64,000 nt of DNA from an uncultured Pseudokineococcus sp. (GTDB lineage Bacteria > Actinomycetota > Actinomycetes > Actinomycetales > Quadrisphaeraceae). Below the pieces are notes generated by a model. That model was not told the DNA's origin. It did not search any database and saw only the letters and a list, made by a program, of their open reading frames with translations. Every line of letters starts with the position of its first letter. The first letter of the stretch is position 1. The DNA is taken from the NCBI RefSeq assembly GCF_947499845.1, contig NZ_CANMPM010000002.1, positions 124,001-188,000 on the forward strand. The letters are read 5' to 3'. The position numbers and the translations under genes are program-made. Positions 50,773-62,067 of the stretch are shown here, in pieces.

Positions 50773-51897
50773 TCAGGTCGTGCGGACGAGCCTGAGCCCT
50801 TGTCGACCCACCTGCGGCGACGGCTGGCCCTCCGGCGCGAGTGACGGCGCCACCGTCGTCATCGCCAGCCCGAAGGTGAGGTCGTGCACGTCCTCAGGGC
50901 GGAGGCCGAGCGCATCGGCGACGTCGCGCGTCGTCGTCCCGCTCTCCCGGAGAGCGTCGAAGACGATACGCAGGACCTTGGACCGCTCGCGGGCGATGCC
51001 CGCCGGCTCACCTGCCCTGTACCCCATCTGGGTCAGGCGTACGCAGTTCTGACGGTAGGTCCAGTCGCTCATCCGCCCCGCCGCGTGAAGGCTCCGGTTG
51101 AGCGCCATAGCTGAGACCCCGAAATACGCCTTGCTGCGGACGACCTGCGGCGCGGCGACCTCCCGACCGACGCGGGTGCGGAGCTCCTCCACCGGCATGA
51201 GCAGTGCCGCGGCGAACTGGTCCGCCTCGCGCTCGAGGTCACCACCCCCGGAGCGTGAGTGCAGCACGAGGTGCCCCAGCTCGTGCGCGAGGTCGAAGCG
51301 GGCCCGCTCCGGCGTCTTCGACGTCGTCAGGAAGACGTACGGCGCCCCGTCGTGCCACACGCTGAAGGCGTCGACCTCCGCCGCGCCGGCGGGCAGGGTC
51401 AGGACCCGTACGCCATGGGCCTCGGCGAGGTGGACGAGGTTCGGCACCGGTCCCGTCGGCCGGCCCCACCGCCCCCGTAGTGCCGACGCAGCACGCACCG
51501 GGTCGTCGTGGTCGAGCTCCGGCAGATCGACGTCCGGCACCGTGAAGCGCTCGAGCAACCAGGCGTAGAGCTCGATCCCGATGCGCCCCGCCGCGGTGGC
51601 CGCGGCACGCTGCCCGGCGGAGGTCCGCCGGCGGGCGCGGAAGGCGACGCGCTCGTCGTCGACGAGGTCCAGGGCGGGACGCCGGAGGAACTCGCTCGGC
51701 ACGTCCAGGGCCTCGGCCAGGGCCTCGCCGGCCTTGGCAGGGGCGCCCTCCCGCTCGTACGTGCTGACGGTGCGCGGGGTGACACCCAACGTCCGGGCGA
51801 GCGAGGTCATCGTCAACCCGCGCCGCTGCCGCGCGATGGTGACGCGGGAGGGGTCGATGGGCTGCGACTCAGCGGCGCCCGACCCGGACCTCGACAT
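50773..51897 (-). CDS. XRE-family regulator fused to ImmA/IrrE metallopeptidase
   Basis: A 374-aa protein: an N-terminal helix-turn-helix (VTIARQRRGLTMTSLARTLGVTPRTVSTYEREG region, split here as IARQRRGLTM and LGVTPRTVSTYERE) and an ImmA/IrrE zinc protease domain with FDLAHELGHLVLH (HExxH), EREADQFAAALLMP and a C-terminal extension. In phages and defence systems ImmA cleaves its partner repressor to start a response. The ATG at 51897 has a GAGGGAG ribosome-binding site; the ATG at 51927 is possible but lacks one. It overlaps the end of the upstream 228-aa gene by 29 nt, so the two are translated together. Confidence 0.9.
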   Translation of the reverse strand: MSRSGSGAAESQPIDPSRVTIARQRRGLTMTSLARTLGVTPRTVSTYEREGAPAKAGEALAEALDVPSEFLRRPALDLVDDERVAFRARRRTSAGQRAAATAAGRIGIELYAWLLERFTVPDVDLPELDHDDPVRAASALRGRWGRPTGPVPNLVHLAEAHGVRVLTLPAGAAEVDAFSVWHDGAPYVFLTTSKTPERARFDLAHELGHLVLHSRSGGGDLEREADQFAAALLMPVEELRTRVGREVAAPQVVRSKAYFGVSAMALNRSLHAAGRMSDWTYRQNCVRLTQMGYRAGEPAGIARERSKVLRIVFDALRESGTTTRDVADALGLRPEDVHDLTFGLAMTTVAPSLAPEGQPSPQVGRQGLRLVRTT

Positions 51898-52555
51898 CGC
51901 CGTCTCCCTCACCGTCGTCACCTGCATCCCGCGCCGACCCCACGTCGGGTCCGAAGGTCAGCGGCGGCAGGAGGATGCGCTCCACCCAGCCGGTGACGTG
52001 ACCAGTCTCGTCGACGCGGACCGGCAGGGACAGCTCGGCCCTGAGCTGCTGCGGATCCTCGTCACTGAGGTAGTGCAGGAGGATCCACGTCTGCACGCCG
52101 TCGGTGCGCTCGGCGGAGGGATCCGCGACGACCCTGACGTCGAGGGGCAGCGCCATCTGCTCGTTGATGTTGACCGCCTGGACGGTCGACCGACCTCGAG
52201 CTCGAGCGGTCTGCGGCGTCACCTCGACCTCTCCCGTCCCCCGGTCGCCCCGTGCGACGAGGACCGCCGTGGTGCGGTCAGGGCTCAGCACACGCGGGGA
52301 GTTCCGGACGTCGTCGGGCACCCAGTCGAGCTGGACCTCCAACTCGCGTCGAAGCGTCTCGACGGTGGCCAGCCAGCGCAGGATGCCGGCGGCCGTCACG
52401 GGGTGGTGCTCGGTCGCCTGCTGTGCGGACGTCTGCCCCGCTTCGAGCGCCATGATGAGCACGCCCCGCGCGAGACCCAGCTCCTCGAGCCGACGGTCGA
52501 CGTCGCGCCCGCTGACGACGCGGACGGCGCCCTCTCCCTGCGGCACTGCGGTCAT
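51869..52555 (-). CDS. unknown 228-aa protein coupled to the XRE-ImmA gene
   Basis: A 228-aa soluble protein with a helical N-terminal half (GRDVDRRLEELGLARGVLIMA, TAAGILRWLATVETLRRELEV) and a beta-rich C-terminal half (VQAVNINEQMALPLDVRVVA, TWILLHYLS, ELSLPVRVDETGHVTGWVER), ending in an Asp/Gly-rich acidic tail. No family is recognised. The ATG at 52555 is chosen. Its 3' end overlaps the XRE-ImmA start, a toxin-antitoxin or phage-repressor-like arrangement, so it may be the target or sensor of the protease; that is inference. Confidence 0.7.
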   Translation of the reverse strand: MTAVPQGEGAVRVVSGRDVDRRLEELGLARGVLIMALEAGQTSAQQATEHHPVTAAGILRWLATVETLRRELEVQLDWVPDDVRNSPRVLSPDRTTAVLVARGDRGTGEVEVTPQTARARGRSTVQAVNINEQMALPLDVRVVADPSAERTDGVQTWILLHYLSDEDPQQLRAELSLPVRVDETGHVTGWVERILLPPLTFGPDVGSARDAGDDGEGDGDVEVRVGRR

Positions 52556-52744
52556 GAGACCTCCCCGTGGTGTGGAGCCACAGCCTCTCACCAGAGTGCG
52601 CAGAACCAGAAGACCAGCAGGTCAGCGCGCGTGTCGCCGCACGATGTCTGCAGCCGTGAGGTGCCACGACGCCCCGCCTCGCCACCGACGGGGCGTCACG
52701 CAGGACCGCTGGCCGGTCGCCCCAAGGCATCCTTGATGTGCTGA

Positions 52745-55636
<2,892 letters not shown>

Positions 55637-55799
55637 GGGGCCCCGGCCCGAGCGGTCGCCACGGCCGACGTCGCAGCCCCGCCCCCGGCGGCGCCGCGCG
55701 GGCCCGCATGGCCGTGCGCCGCGCCGAGCGGGCCTCGCGCGCCGGAGCGGCCTGCGCCGAGCAGGGCTCGGCGCGGGGGGCGGCCGCGGCCCCGGTCCG

Positions 55800-55805
55800 T
55801 AGGCT
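55800..55805 (+). promoter_or_regulatory. -10 hexamer of the plsC-AGPS-like operon
   Basis: TAGGCT, 7 nt before the ATG at 55813; leaderless type. Confidence 0.45.
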
Positions 55806-55812
55806 GCCCGAC

Positions 55813-56652
55813 ATGTCCCGCACCGCAGCGTGGGCGGTGGACGGCGCCCGCTTCGTCCTCCAGCGCCTCGTCCTCCGCCCGCTCGTGCGGTCGGTGGTCT
55901 CCGTCGAGGTCGAGGGCGCCGAGCGGGTCCGCGACCTGCCGACGCCCTTCGTCGTCGTCGCCAACCACTCGAGCCACCTCGACGCGCCGCTCGTCCTCGG
56001 GGCGCTGCCGCCGCGCGTGAGCCAGCGGCTCGCCGTCGCCGCGGCGGCCGACTACTTCTTCGACGCGCGGTGGCGCGCGCGCATCACGGGCCTCGTCTTC
56101 AACGCCTTCCCCGTCGACCGCGGGGGCACGCGGGGCAGCCACCGCGGCCTCGCCGCCCAGCTGCTCGACGAGGGCGTGCCCCTGCTCCTCTTCCCCGAGG
56201 GCACCCGCTCGCGCGACGGCTCCATGGCCCCCTTCAAGGTCGGCGCCGCCGCCCTCGCCGTCACGCGCGGCGTCCCGGTCGTGCCGGTCGGCCTCGTGGG
56301 GGCCTACGCCGCGATGCCGCGCGGGCGCAGCTGGCCGCTGCCCGGGCGCCCGCCCGTGCGGGTCGTCGTCGGCGAGCCGCTGCACCCGCGCGAGGGCGAG
56401 AACGCCCGAGCCCTCACCCAGCGGGTGGCGCTCGCGGTCGAGCGGCTCGTGCACGGGCAGGACGAGGCCGACGGCGAGGGCGAGGGCGGCCCGGGCGTCG
56501 TCGCCGTCGTCGAGACCGAGGCGCGGCGAGCCGCCGACCCTGCGGAGGCGTCCCTCCCTCCGCAGGGTGAGGCCTCCGGTGACCCGGACGACGCCTCGAC
56601 GGCGCCCGACCCGGGCCGCGACGAGGGGCGCCCCGGCGCGGGGGCATCATGA
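55813..56652 (+). CDS. 1-acyl-sn-glycerol-3-phosphate acyltransferase (PlsC family)
   Basis: A 279-aa membrane-associated acyltransferase making phosphatidic acid. VVVANHSSHLDAPLVLGAL carries the HxxxxD motif, FNAFPVDRGG and LLLFPEGTRSRDGSMAPFK motifs II-III, and PVVPVGLVGAYA motif IV. The last ~55 residues are Asp/Glu/Gly-rich and hold a 12-bp hairpin (56537-56568). The ATG is 7 nt from TAGGCT (55800-55805). The stop overlaps the ATG of the next gene (ATGA), so it forms an operon with the AGPS-like flavoprotein. Confidence 0.92.
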   Translation: MSRTAAWAVDGARFVLQRLVLRPLVRSVVSVEVEGAERVRDLPTPFVVVANHSSHLDAPLVLGALPPRVSQRLAVAAAADYFFDARWRARITGLVFNAFPVDRGGTRGSHRGLAAQLLDEGVPLLLFPEGTRSRDGSMAPFKVGAAALAVTRGVPVVPVGLVGAYAAMPRGRSWPLPGRPPVRVVVGEPLHPREGENARALTQRVALAVERLVHGQDEADGEGEGGPGVVAVVETEARRAADPAEASLPPQGEASGDPDDASTAPDPGRDEGRPGAGAS

Positions 56653-58418
56653 GCCCCATGGACGACGCGGCGCCGCAGACCACCCCCCTCGACGCCCCCG
56701 GGCGCTCGCCGCGCACCGACCAGGCCGCGCAGGACGCCCGGGAGGGCGACGGCGGCAGCGGCGTCCAGCACATGAAGTGGTGGGGCTGGGGCCGCGAGGG
56801 CGTCAGCTTCGACCACCGCGACAAGCCGAAGCTGCAGCCCTTCGTCCTCGAGAAGGTCGGCGTCGACCTCGACACCCCGGGCCGCCCCGCGCTCGACTTC
56901 GACGAGCTGCCGGTGCCGGACAGCCGCGCCCCCGAGGAGCTGCTCGCGGCGCTGCGGACGGCGGCCGGCGACGGCCACGTGCACACCGGCGCCATGGAGC
57001 GCGTCGTCCACACCTACGGCAAGAGCCTGCGCGACCTGCTGCGCCTGCGCGCGGGCGACCTGCCCCGCACGCCCGACGTCGTCGTCTACCCCGGGGACGA
57101 GGACGCCGTCCGCGCCGTCGTCGACGCCGTGGCGGACGCCGGCGCCGTGCTCATCCCCTTCGGCGGCGGCAGCAGCATCTCCGGCAGCCTGCACCCGCGC
57201 GCCGACGAGCAGCGCCCCGTCGTCTCCCTCGACCTGGGCCGGATGAACCGGGTGCTCGAGGTCGACGAGCACTCGCGCCTGGCGCGCGTGCAGGCCGGCG
57301 TCCTCGGCCCCGACCTCGAGGACCAGCTCGGCGCGCGCGGCTGGACGATGGGCCACGTCCCCGACTCCTTCACGCACTCGACGCTCGGCGGCTGGATCGC
57401 CACGCGCTCGTCCGGGGCGCAGTCCGACAAGTACGGCGACATCGCCGACCTCACCCGCGCGCTCCGCGTCGTCCAGCCGGGCCGCACCGTCGCCACCCGC
57501 CCGGTGCCGAGCGAGGCCACGGGCCCGAGCGTCCGCGACATGCTCATCGGCTCCGAGGGGCGCCTCGGCGTCATCACCGAGGCGTGGGTGCAGGTCCACC
57601 GACTGCCCGAGAACCGGCAGATCCTGGGCTACTTCTACCCCTCGTTCGAGGCGGGCCTGGCCGCCATGCGCGACATCGCCGCGAGCGACGCCTCCACCGT
57701 GCTCACGCGGGTGTCGGACGCGAACGAGACGGCGTTCTCCTTCGCCACCGGCAAGCGCAGCCGCGGCGTCTCCCACCTCGTCAGCTCCGGGCTCAAGACC
57801 GTGCTGAAGCGCCGCGGGTGGGACCTCGACGCGATCTGCCTGTCCTTCGTCGGCTTCGAGGGCGGCGCCGACGCGGTCAAGGCCAACCAGGCGATCGTGA
57901 AGAAGATCGTCAAGGCCCACGGCGGGATCGTCGTCGGCAAGGGCCCGGGCACGCTCTACGACCAGAAGAAGTTCGACACGCCCTACATCCGCGACTACAT
58001 CCTCGACCGCGGCGCCCTCGCCGACGTCTCGGACACCGCGGCGTCCTGGTCGACCCTCCTGCCGCTGTACCGCCACGTGCGCGAGCAGGCCGACCGCGCC
58101 TTCGCCCGCGTGGGCGTCAAGGGCTGGATCATGTGCCACCTGTCGCACAGCTACCACGGCGGCGCGTGCCTGTACTTCACCTTCGCGTTCCAGCAGGTGA
58201 GCGAGACGCCGCTCGTGGAGTACGACGTCGTCAAGGGCGCCGTCCAGCAGGCCTTCGTCGACGCCGGCGGCACCCTCTCGCACCACCACGCCGTCGGCAC
58301 CGAGCACGCGCAGTGGCTCGCGGAGGACATCTCCCCCGCCGGGCGCGCGATGCTCGGCGAGCTCTTCGCCGCGGTGGACCCGCAGGGGCAGATGAACCCC
58401 GGCGCGATCGTCGACTGA
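56649..58418 (+). CDS. FAD-binding oxidase, alkylglycerone-phosphate-synthase-like
   Basis: A 589-aa flavoprotein of the VAO/PCMH family, closest in pattern to alkyl-dihydroxyacetonephosphate synthase: MKWWGWGREGVSFDHRDKP at the start, VVVYPGDEDAVRAVVDAV and PFGGGSSISGSL (FAD pyrophosphate), DSFTHSTLGGWIATRSSGAQ, IGSEGRLGVIT, and the active-site LSHHHAVGTEHAQWL at the end. AGPS exchanges the acyl chain of acyl-DHAP for a fatty alcohol. Translational coupling to PlsC suggests a lipid role, perhaps ether lipids, but related bacterial proteins have no proven substrate. Confidence 0.9.
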   Translation: MSPMDDAAPQTTPLDAPGRSPRTDQAAQDAREGDGGSGVQHMKWWGWGREGVSFDHRDKPKLQPFVLEKVGVDLDTPGRPALDFDELPVPDSRAPEELLAALRTAAGDGHVHTGAMERVVHTYGKSLRDLLRLRAGDLPRTPDVVVYPGDEDAVRAVVDAVADAGAVLIPFGGGSSISGSLHPRADEQRPVVSLDLGRMNRVLEVDEHSRLARVQAGVLGPDLEDQLGARGWTMGHVPDSFTHSTLGGWIATRSSGAQSDKYGDIADLTRALRVVQPGRTVATRPVPSEATGPSVRDMLIGSEGRLGVITEAWVQVHRLPENRQILGYFYPSFEAGLAAMRDIAASDASTVLTRVSDANETAFSFATGKRSRGVSHLVSSGLKTVLKRRGWDLDAICLSFVGFEGGADAVKANQAIVKKIVKAHGGIVVGKGPGTLYDQKKFDTPYIRDYILDRGALADVSDTAASWSTLLPLYRHVREQADRAFARVGVKGWIMCHLSHSYHGGACLYFTFAFQQVSETPLVEYDVVKGAVQQAFVDAGGTLSHHHAVGTEHAQWLAEDISPAGRAMLGELFAAVDPQGQMNPGAIVD

Positions 58419-58445
58419 CGCTCCGCCGCCTCGGACCCTCTCCTC

Positions 58446-58550
58446 GGACTTCGTAGCCCTTCTCCGCTCAAGAGGGCCTCCGGGACGGAGTTCGTAGCCT
58501 TTTTCCCCCGCCAGAGGCGCCGGAGACGGACTTCGTAGCCCTTCTTCGTC
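58446..58550. repeat. 41-nt-period tandem repeat, three copies
   Basis: TTCGTAGCC begins at 58450, 58491 and 58532, exactly 41 nt apart, within units of the form GGACTTCGTAGCCCTTCTYC plus a GC-rich spacer. It is non-coding, between the AGPS-like gene and the 3' end of cydDC. It has the same period as the array at 40043-40269 but a different core. Confidence 0.85.
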
Positions 58551-61500
58551 AGGGGAGGGCGGCCAGCGCCCCGGCGCCGAGGCGGTGGACGACGTCGACC
58601 CGGTCGAGCCCCTCGGGCCGGTGGGTGAGCAGCAGGACGCCGCGACCGGAGGCGGCGTCGAGCAGGTCGGCCACGAGGGCCTCGGCGGTCGGCTCGTCGA
58701 GGCCCTCGGTGGGCTCGTCGAGGACGAGCACCGCCGGGTCGACGAGGAGGGCCCGCGCCGCGGCGAGACGACGGCGCTCGCCCCCCGAGACGACGCCCTC
58801 GCCGAGCCACGTCCCGAGCCCCGCGGGCAGGCGGGAGAGCCACTCCCCCAGCCGGACCCGCTCGAGGACGGCGACGAGCTCGGCGTCCGTCGCGGCGGGG
58901 CGGGCGAGCCGGAGGTTCTCCCGCACGGTCGAGGCGAAGAGGTGGTCGCCGTGGTCGCCGACGACCGCGACGCGGCGGCGGACGTCGTCCCCGGCCAGCG
59001 CGCGGACGTCGACGCCGCCGAGCCGCACCGCGCCCGCGCGCGCGTCGAGCAGGCGGGTGAGGACGGCGACGAGCGTCGACTTGCCCGAGCCCGACGGGCC
59101 GAGGAGCGCGACGCGGCCGCCGTCGGGGACGTCGAGGTCGAGGCCGTCCAGTGCCGCGGGGCGCGCCGGGTCCCAGCCGGCGACGAGGCCCCGCACCTCC
59201 AGCGCGGACGAGACCGGCAGCGGGGCAGGTGACGTCGGTTCCGCGACGACGACGGGCGCCGTCGCGAGCGCGTCGAGCCGGGCCCGGGCCTGGCGCGCGC
59301 GCCGGGCCGCGAGCGCGGCGTCGACGAGCTGCTGGGCGGGCTCGGTGAGCGCGAGGACGACGAGCACGAGGACGGCGGCGGCCTCGACGCCGAGGGCGCC
59401 GTCGCGCAGCGCCGCGGCCACGGCGGCCGCGACGCCGACGACGGCCGCCCCCACGCCGGCGTGGCCGAGCGCCGTCGCGAGGCCCGCCTCCCGGGCGCTG
59501 CGGGCCTCGGCCGCGGCGAGCGCGGCGCTGCGGCGCGCGGGGAGCGCGAGCGCCGTGGCCTCGCCGCGGACGGCGAGCTCCTCGGCGCCGTCGAGCGTCT
59601 CGGTGACGGCGTCGACGACCTCGGCGCGCGCCCCGGCGACGGCGGCCTCGCGCCGACCCGCCATGCGGTCTGCCACGAGCGGTGAGACGACGGCGGCGAG
59701 CAGGATCCCGACGAGGACCGCGGCCCCCGCCGCGGGCGCGAGCGCCGTCGCGACGCCGACCACGACGACGAGCGGCACGGCCGCCGCGAGCGCCGGCAGC
59801 CGCCCGCGCAGGAGGCCGTCGACCCGGGCGTCGACGTCGTCGACCACGCGGGCGAGCAGCGCCCCCCGCCGCTGCGGCCCGGGCCCGGGCACGCGCGGCA
59901 CGAGCGCCGCGTAGACCTGCGAGCGCCACGCGCCGAGGCGGGCGAAGGCGACCTCGTGGCTGACGAGACGCTCGAGGTAGCGCAGCAGCGGCCGCGCGAC
60001 GGCGGACCCGCGGACGAGGACGACCGCCGTCGACAGGCTCAGCACGGGCGGCAGGTCCGACGCCCGGACGAGGAGCCACGCGGCCGCGCCGGTGAGCACG
60101 AGCCCGGACACCCACGACGACGCCCCGAGCGCGACGGCGGTGCCCGGCCGGCCCGAGGCCCAGCGCCAGACCCGCCCTGCGCGCCCACCGGCCGCAGCGG
60201 TCGTCCCCCGCACCTCGTCGACACCGTGTCGCCGGGACGGGGTCCCGGACGGCGAGGTGTCGACGAAGTGCCCGGAAGAGGCACCCCGCGAAGGCGAGGT
60301 GTCGACGAAGTGCCCGGAAGAGGCACCCCCCGAGGGCGATGTGTCGACAGAGTGCGGGGTGGGGGCGACGACGTCGACAGCGCGGTCGACGGCGGCGAGC
60401 AGGGCACGGCGGTGCGAGACGACGAGCACCGCGCAGCCGCGGGTGGCGGCCTCGTGCAGGCGCGCGACGACGACGGCCTCGGCGTCGGCGTCGAGGTGGG
60501 CGGTCGGCTCGTCGAGCAGCAGCACGACGGGGCGCCGGGCCGCGAGCGCCAGCGCGCGGGCGAGCGCCAGGCGCTGGCGCTGCCCGGACGACAGGCCCGC
60601 GCCGCCCTCGCCGAGCGGCGTCGCGAGGCCCTCCGGCAGGGCGGCGACCTCGGCGGCGAGGCGGACGTCGGCGAGGGCCGCCCAGCGCTCGTCGTCCGTG
60701 GCGAGGGGCGCGAGGGCGTCGGCGACGGTGCGCGCGTGCGGCAGCGTCGGCCGCTGCGGGACGTGGACGACCCCGCCCCCGACACCACCTCCGCCTCCGG
60801 CGGCAGGACCGCCGACGGCGACCGAGCCGGCGACCACCGGCTGGACCCCGGCGAGCACCCGCAGCGCCGTCGTCTTGCCGGCGCCCGAGGGGCCGCGCAG
60901 CGCGACGAGCTCGCCGGCACGCACGGCGAGGTGCGGCAGGTCGAGCGCGTCGACGACGGCGCCGGGGTGCCGCACGCGGACGCCCGCGGCGGCGAGCGAC
61001 GGCTCGCCCGTCACCGGAGCGGGGCGTGCCAAGGCGGCGCCCCCGCCCGCGAGCACCGCATCCACCTCGTCGACGACGGCGGTCGCGTCGGCGGCGGCGT
61101 GGAAGCGGGCGCCCACCTCGCGCAGCGGCCGGTAGGCCTCCGGCGCGAGGAGGATGACGAGGAGGGCGGGCAGGAGGTCCATCGAGCCGGCGGCGACCCG
61201 CAGGCCCGCCTCGACGGCGACGAGGCCGACGGACAGCGTCCCGACGAGGTCGAGCGCCGTCGAGGACAGGAAGGCGAGGCGCAGCACCCGCGTCGTCTCG
61301 GCGGCCTGCCGGCGCGTCATGTCCGCGACGACGGCGACCTGGCGCTGCGCGCGACTGAAGAGCCGCAGCGTCGGCAGCCCCTGGACGACGTCGAGGAAGT
61401 GCCCGGCCAGGCGCTGCGTCGCCTCCCACCGCTGCTGCGCGCGCTCGGCGGTCGCCCACCCGACGAGGGCGGCGAACACCGGGACGAGCGGCAGCGTGAC

Positions 61501-62067
61501 GAGCACGACGAGCGCGGACGCCGGGTCCACGAGCAGCATGGCGAGCACGACGAGCGGCGGCACGACGGCCGCGACGACGAGCGAGGGCAGGTACCCGTCG
61601 AACCACGGCCGCAGCGCGTCGACGCCGCCCGTGAGCAGCGCACCGAGCCGCGACGGCCCGTGCTGCGCCACCCACGCGGGGCCGCGCCGGACCACCGCCG
61701 CGAGGACGGCCCGCCGCACCTCGTCGACGGCGACCGCCCCGGTCCGCGTCGTCAGCACCCGCTCGGCCCAGGAGAGCACCGCCCGCAGCAGGAGCCCGGC
61801 GGCGAGCAGGGCGAGCCAGCCGTCGACGCCCAGGGCGGGCCGCTCCCCCGCTCGCCCCGGGTCCGCCAGGGCGACGAGCGCGGTGACGAGCCCCGCGAGG
61901 ACGCCCGCCAGCGCGACCGTGACGAGCGCCTGCAGCGCCGACGCGACGACGACGGCCGCCACCCACGGACGGGCGCCCGGCGCCTGCCGCAGCAGCCGCG
62001 GGTCGACCGGGCCGCGCGGCCGACGACGGGCCGCGGGTCCGGCAGCGCCCTCGGCGCCGCCGCTCAC
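58549..62067 (-). CDS. cydDC: fused CydD-CydC thiol-reductant ABC exporter
   Basis: A 1172-aa protein joining the two half-transporters that export cysteine/glutathione-type reductants needed for cytochrome bd assembly. First half: six membrane helices, GPSGAGKTTALRVLAG Walker A, SSGQRQRLALARAL signature, LLLDEPTAHLD Walker B. Second half: membrane domain, GPSGSGKSTLVAVL, VVSGGERRRLAAARAL, LVLDEPTEGLDEP. The linker (~60 residues) contains a repeated HFVDTSPSxGASSG unit coded by a 42-nt tandem repeat. The GTG overlaps the cydB stop (GTGA). It is the last gene of cydA-cydB-cydDC. Confidence 0.95.
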   Translation of the reverse strand: MSGGAEGAAGPAARRRPRGPVDPRLLRQAPGARPWVAAVVVASALQALVTVALAGVLAGLVTALVALADPGRAGERPALGVDGWLALLAAGLLLRAVLSWAERVLTTRTGAVAVDEVRRAVLAAVVRRGPAWVAQHGPSRLGALLTGGVDALRPWFDGYLPSLVVAAVVPPLVVLAMLLVDPASALVVLVTLPLVPVFAALVGWATAERAQQRWEATQRLAGHFLDVVQGLPTLRLFSRAQRQVAVVADMTRRQAAETTRVLRLAFLSSTALDLVGTLSVGLVAVEAGLRVAAGSMDLLPALLVILLAPEAYRPLREVGARFHAAADATAVVDEVDAVLAGGGAALARPAPVTGEPSLAAAGVRVRHPGAVVDALDLPHLAVRAGELVALRGPSGAGKTTALRVLAGVQPVVAGSVAVGGPAAGGGGGVGGGVVHVPQRPTLPHARTVADALAPLATDDERWAALADVRLAAEVAALPEGLATPLGEGGAGLSSGQRQRLALARALALAARRPVVLLLDEPTAHLDADAEAVVVARLHEAATRGCAVLVVSHRRALLAAVDRAVDVVAPTPHSVDTSPSGGASSGHFVDTSPSRGASSGHFVDTSPSGTPSRRHGVDEVRGTTAAAGGRAGRVWRWASGRPGTAVALGASSWVSGLVLTGAAAWLLVRASDLPPVLSLSTAVVLVRGSAVARPLLRYLERLVSHEVAFARLGAWRSQVYAALVPRVPGPGPQRRGALLARVVDDVDARVDGLLRGRLPALAAAVPLVVVVGVATALAPAAGAAVLVGILLAAVVSPLVADRMAGRREAAVAGARAEVVDAVTETLDGAEELAVRGEATALALPARRSAALAAAEARSAREAGLATALGHAGVGAAVVGVAAAVAAALRDGALGVEAAAVLVLVVLALTEPAQQLVDAALAARRARQARARLDALATAPVVVAEPTSPAPLPVSSALEVRGLVAGWDPARPAALDGLDLDVPDGGRVALLGPSGSGKSTLVAVLTRLLDARAGAVRLGGVDVRALAGDDVRRRVAVVGDHGDHLFASTVRENLRLARPAATDAELVAVLERVRLGEWLSRLPAGLGTWLGEGVVSGGERRRLAAARALLVDPAVLVLDEPTEGLDEPTAEALVADLLDAASGRGVLLLTHRPEGLDRVDVVHRLGAGALAALP
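60257..60364. repeat. 42-nt in-frame repeat in the cydDC linker
   Basis: The GTGTCGAC-containing unit recurs at 60257, 60299 and 60341, 42 nt apart, adding a 14-residue HFVDTSPS-type unit per copy between the two half-transporters. Confidence 0.75.
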
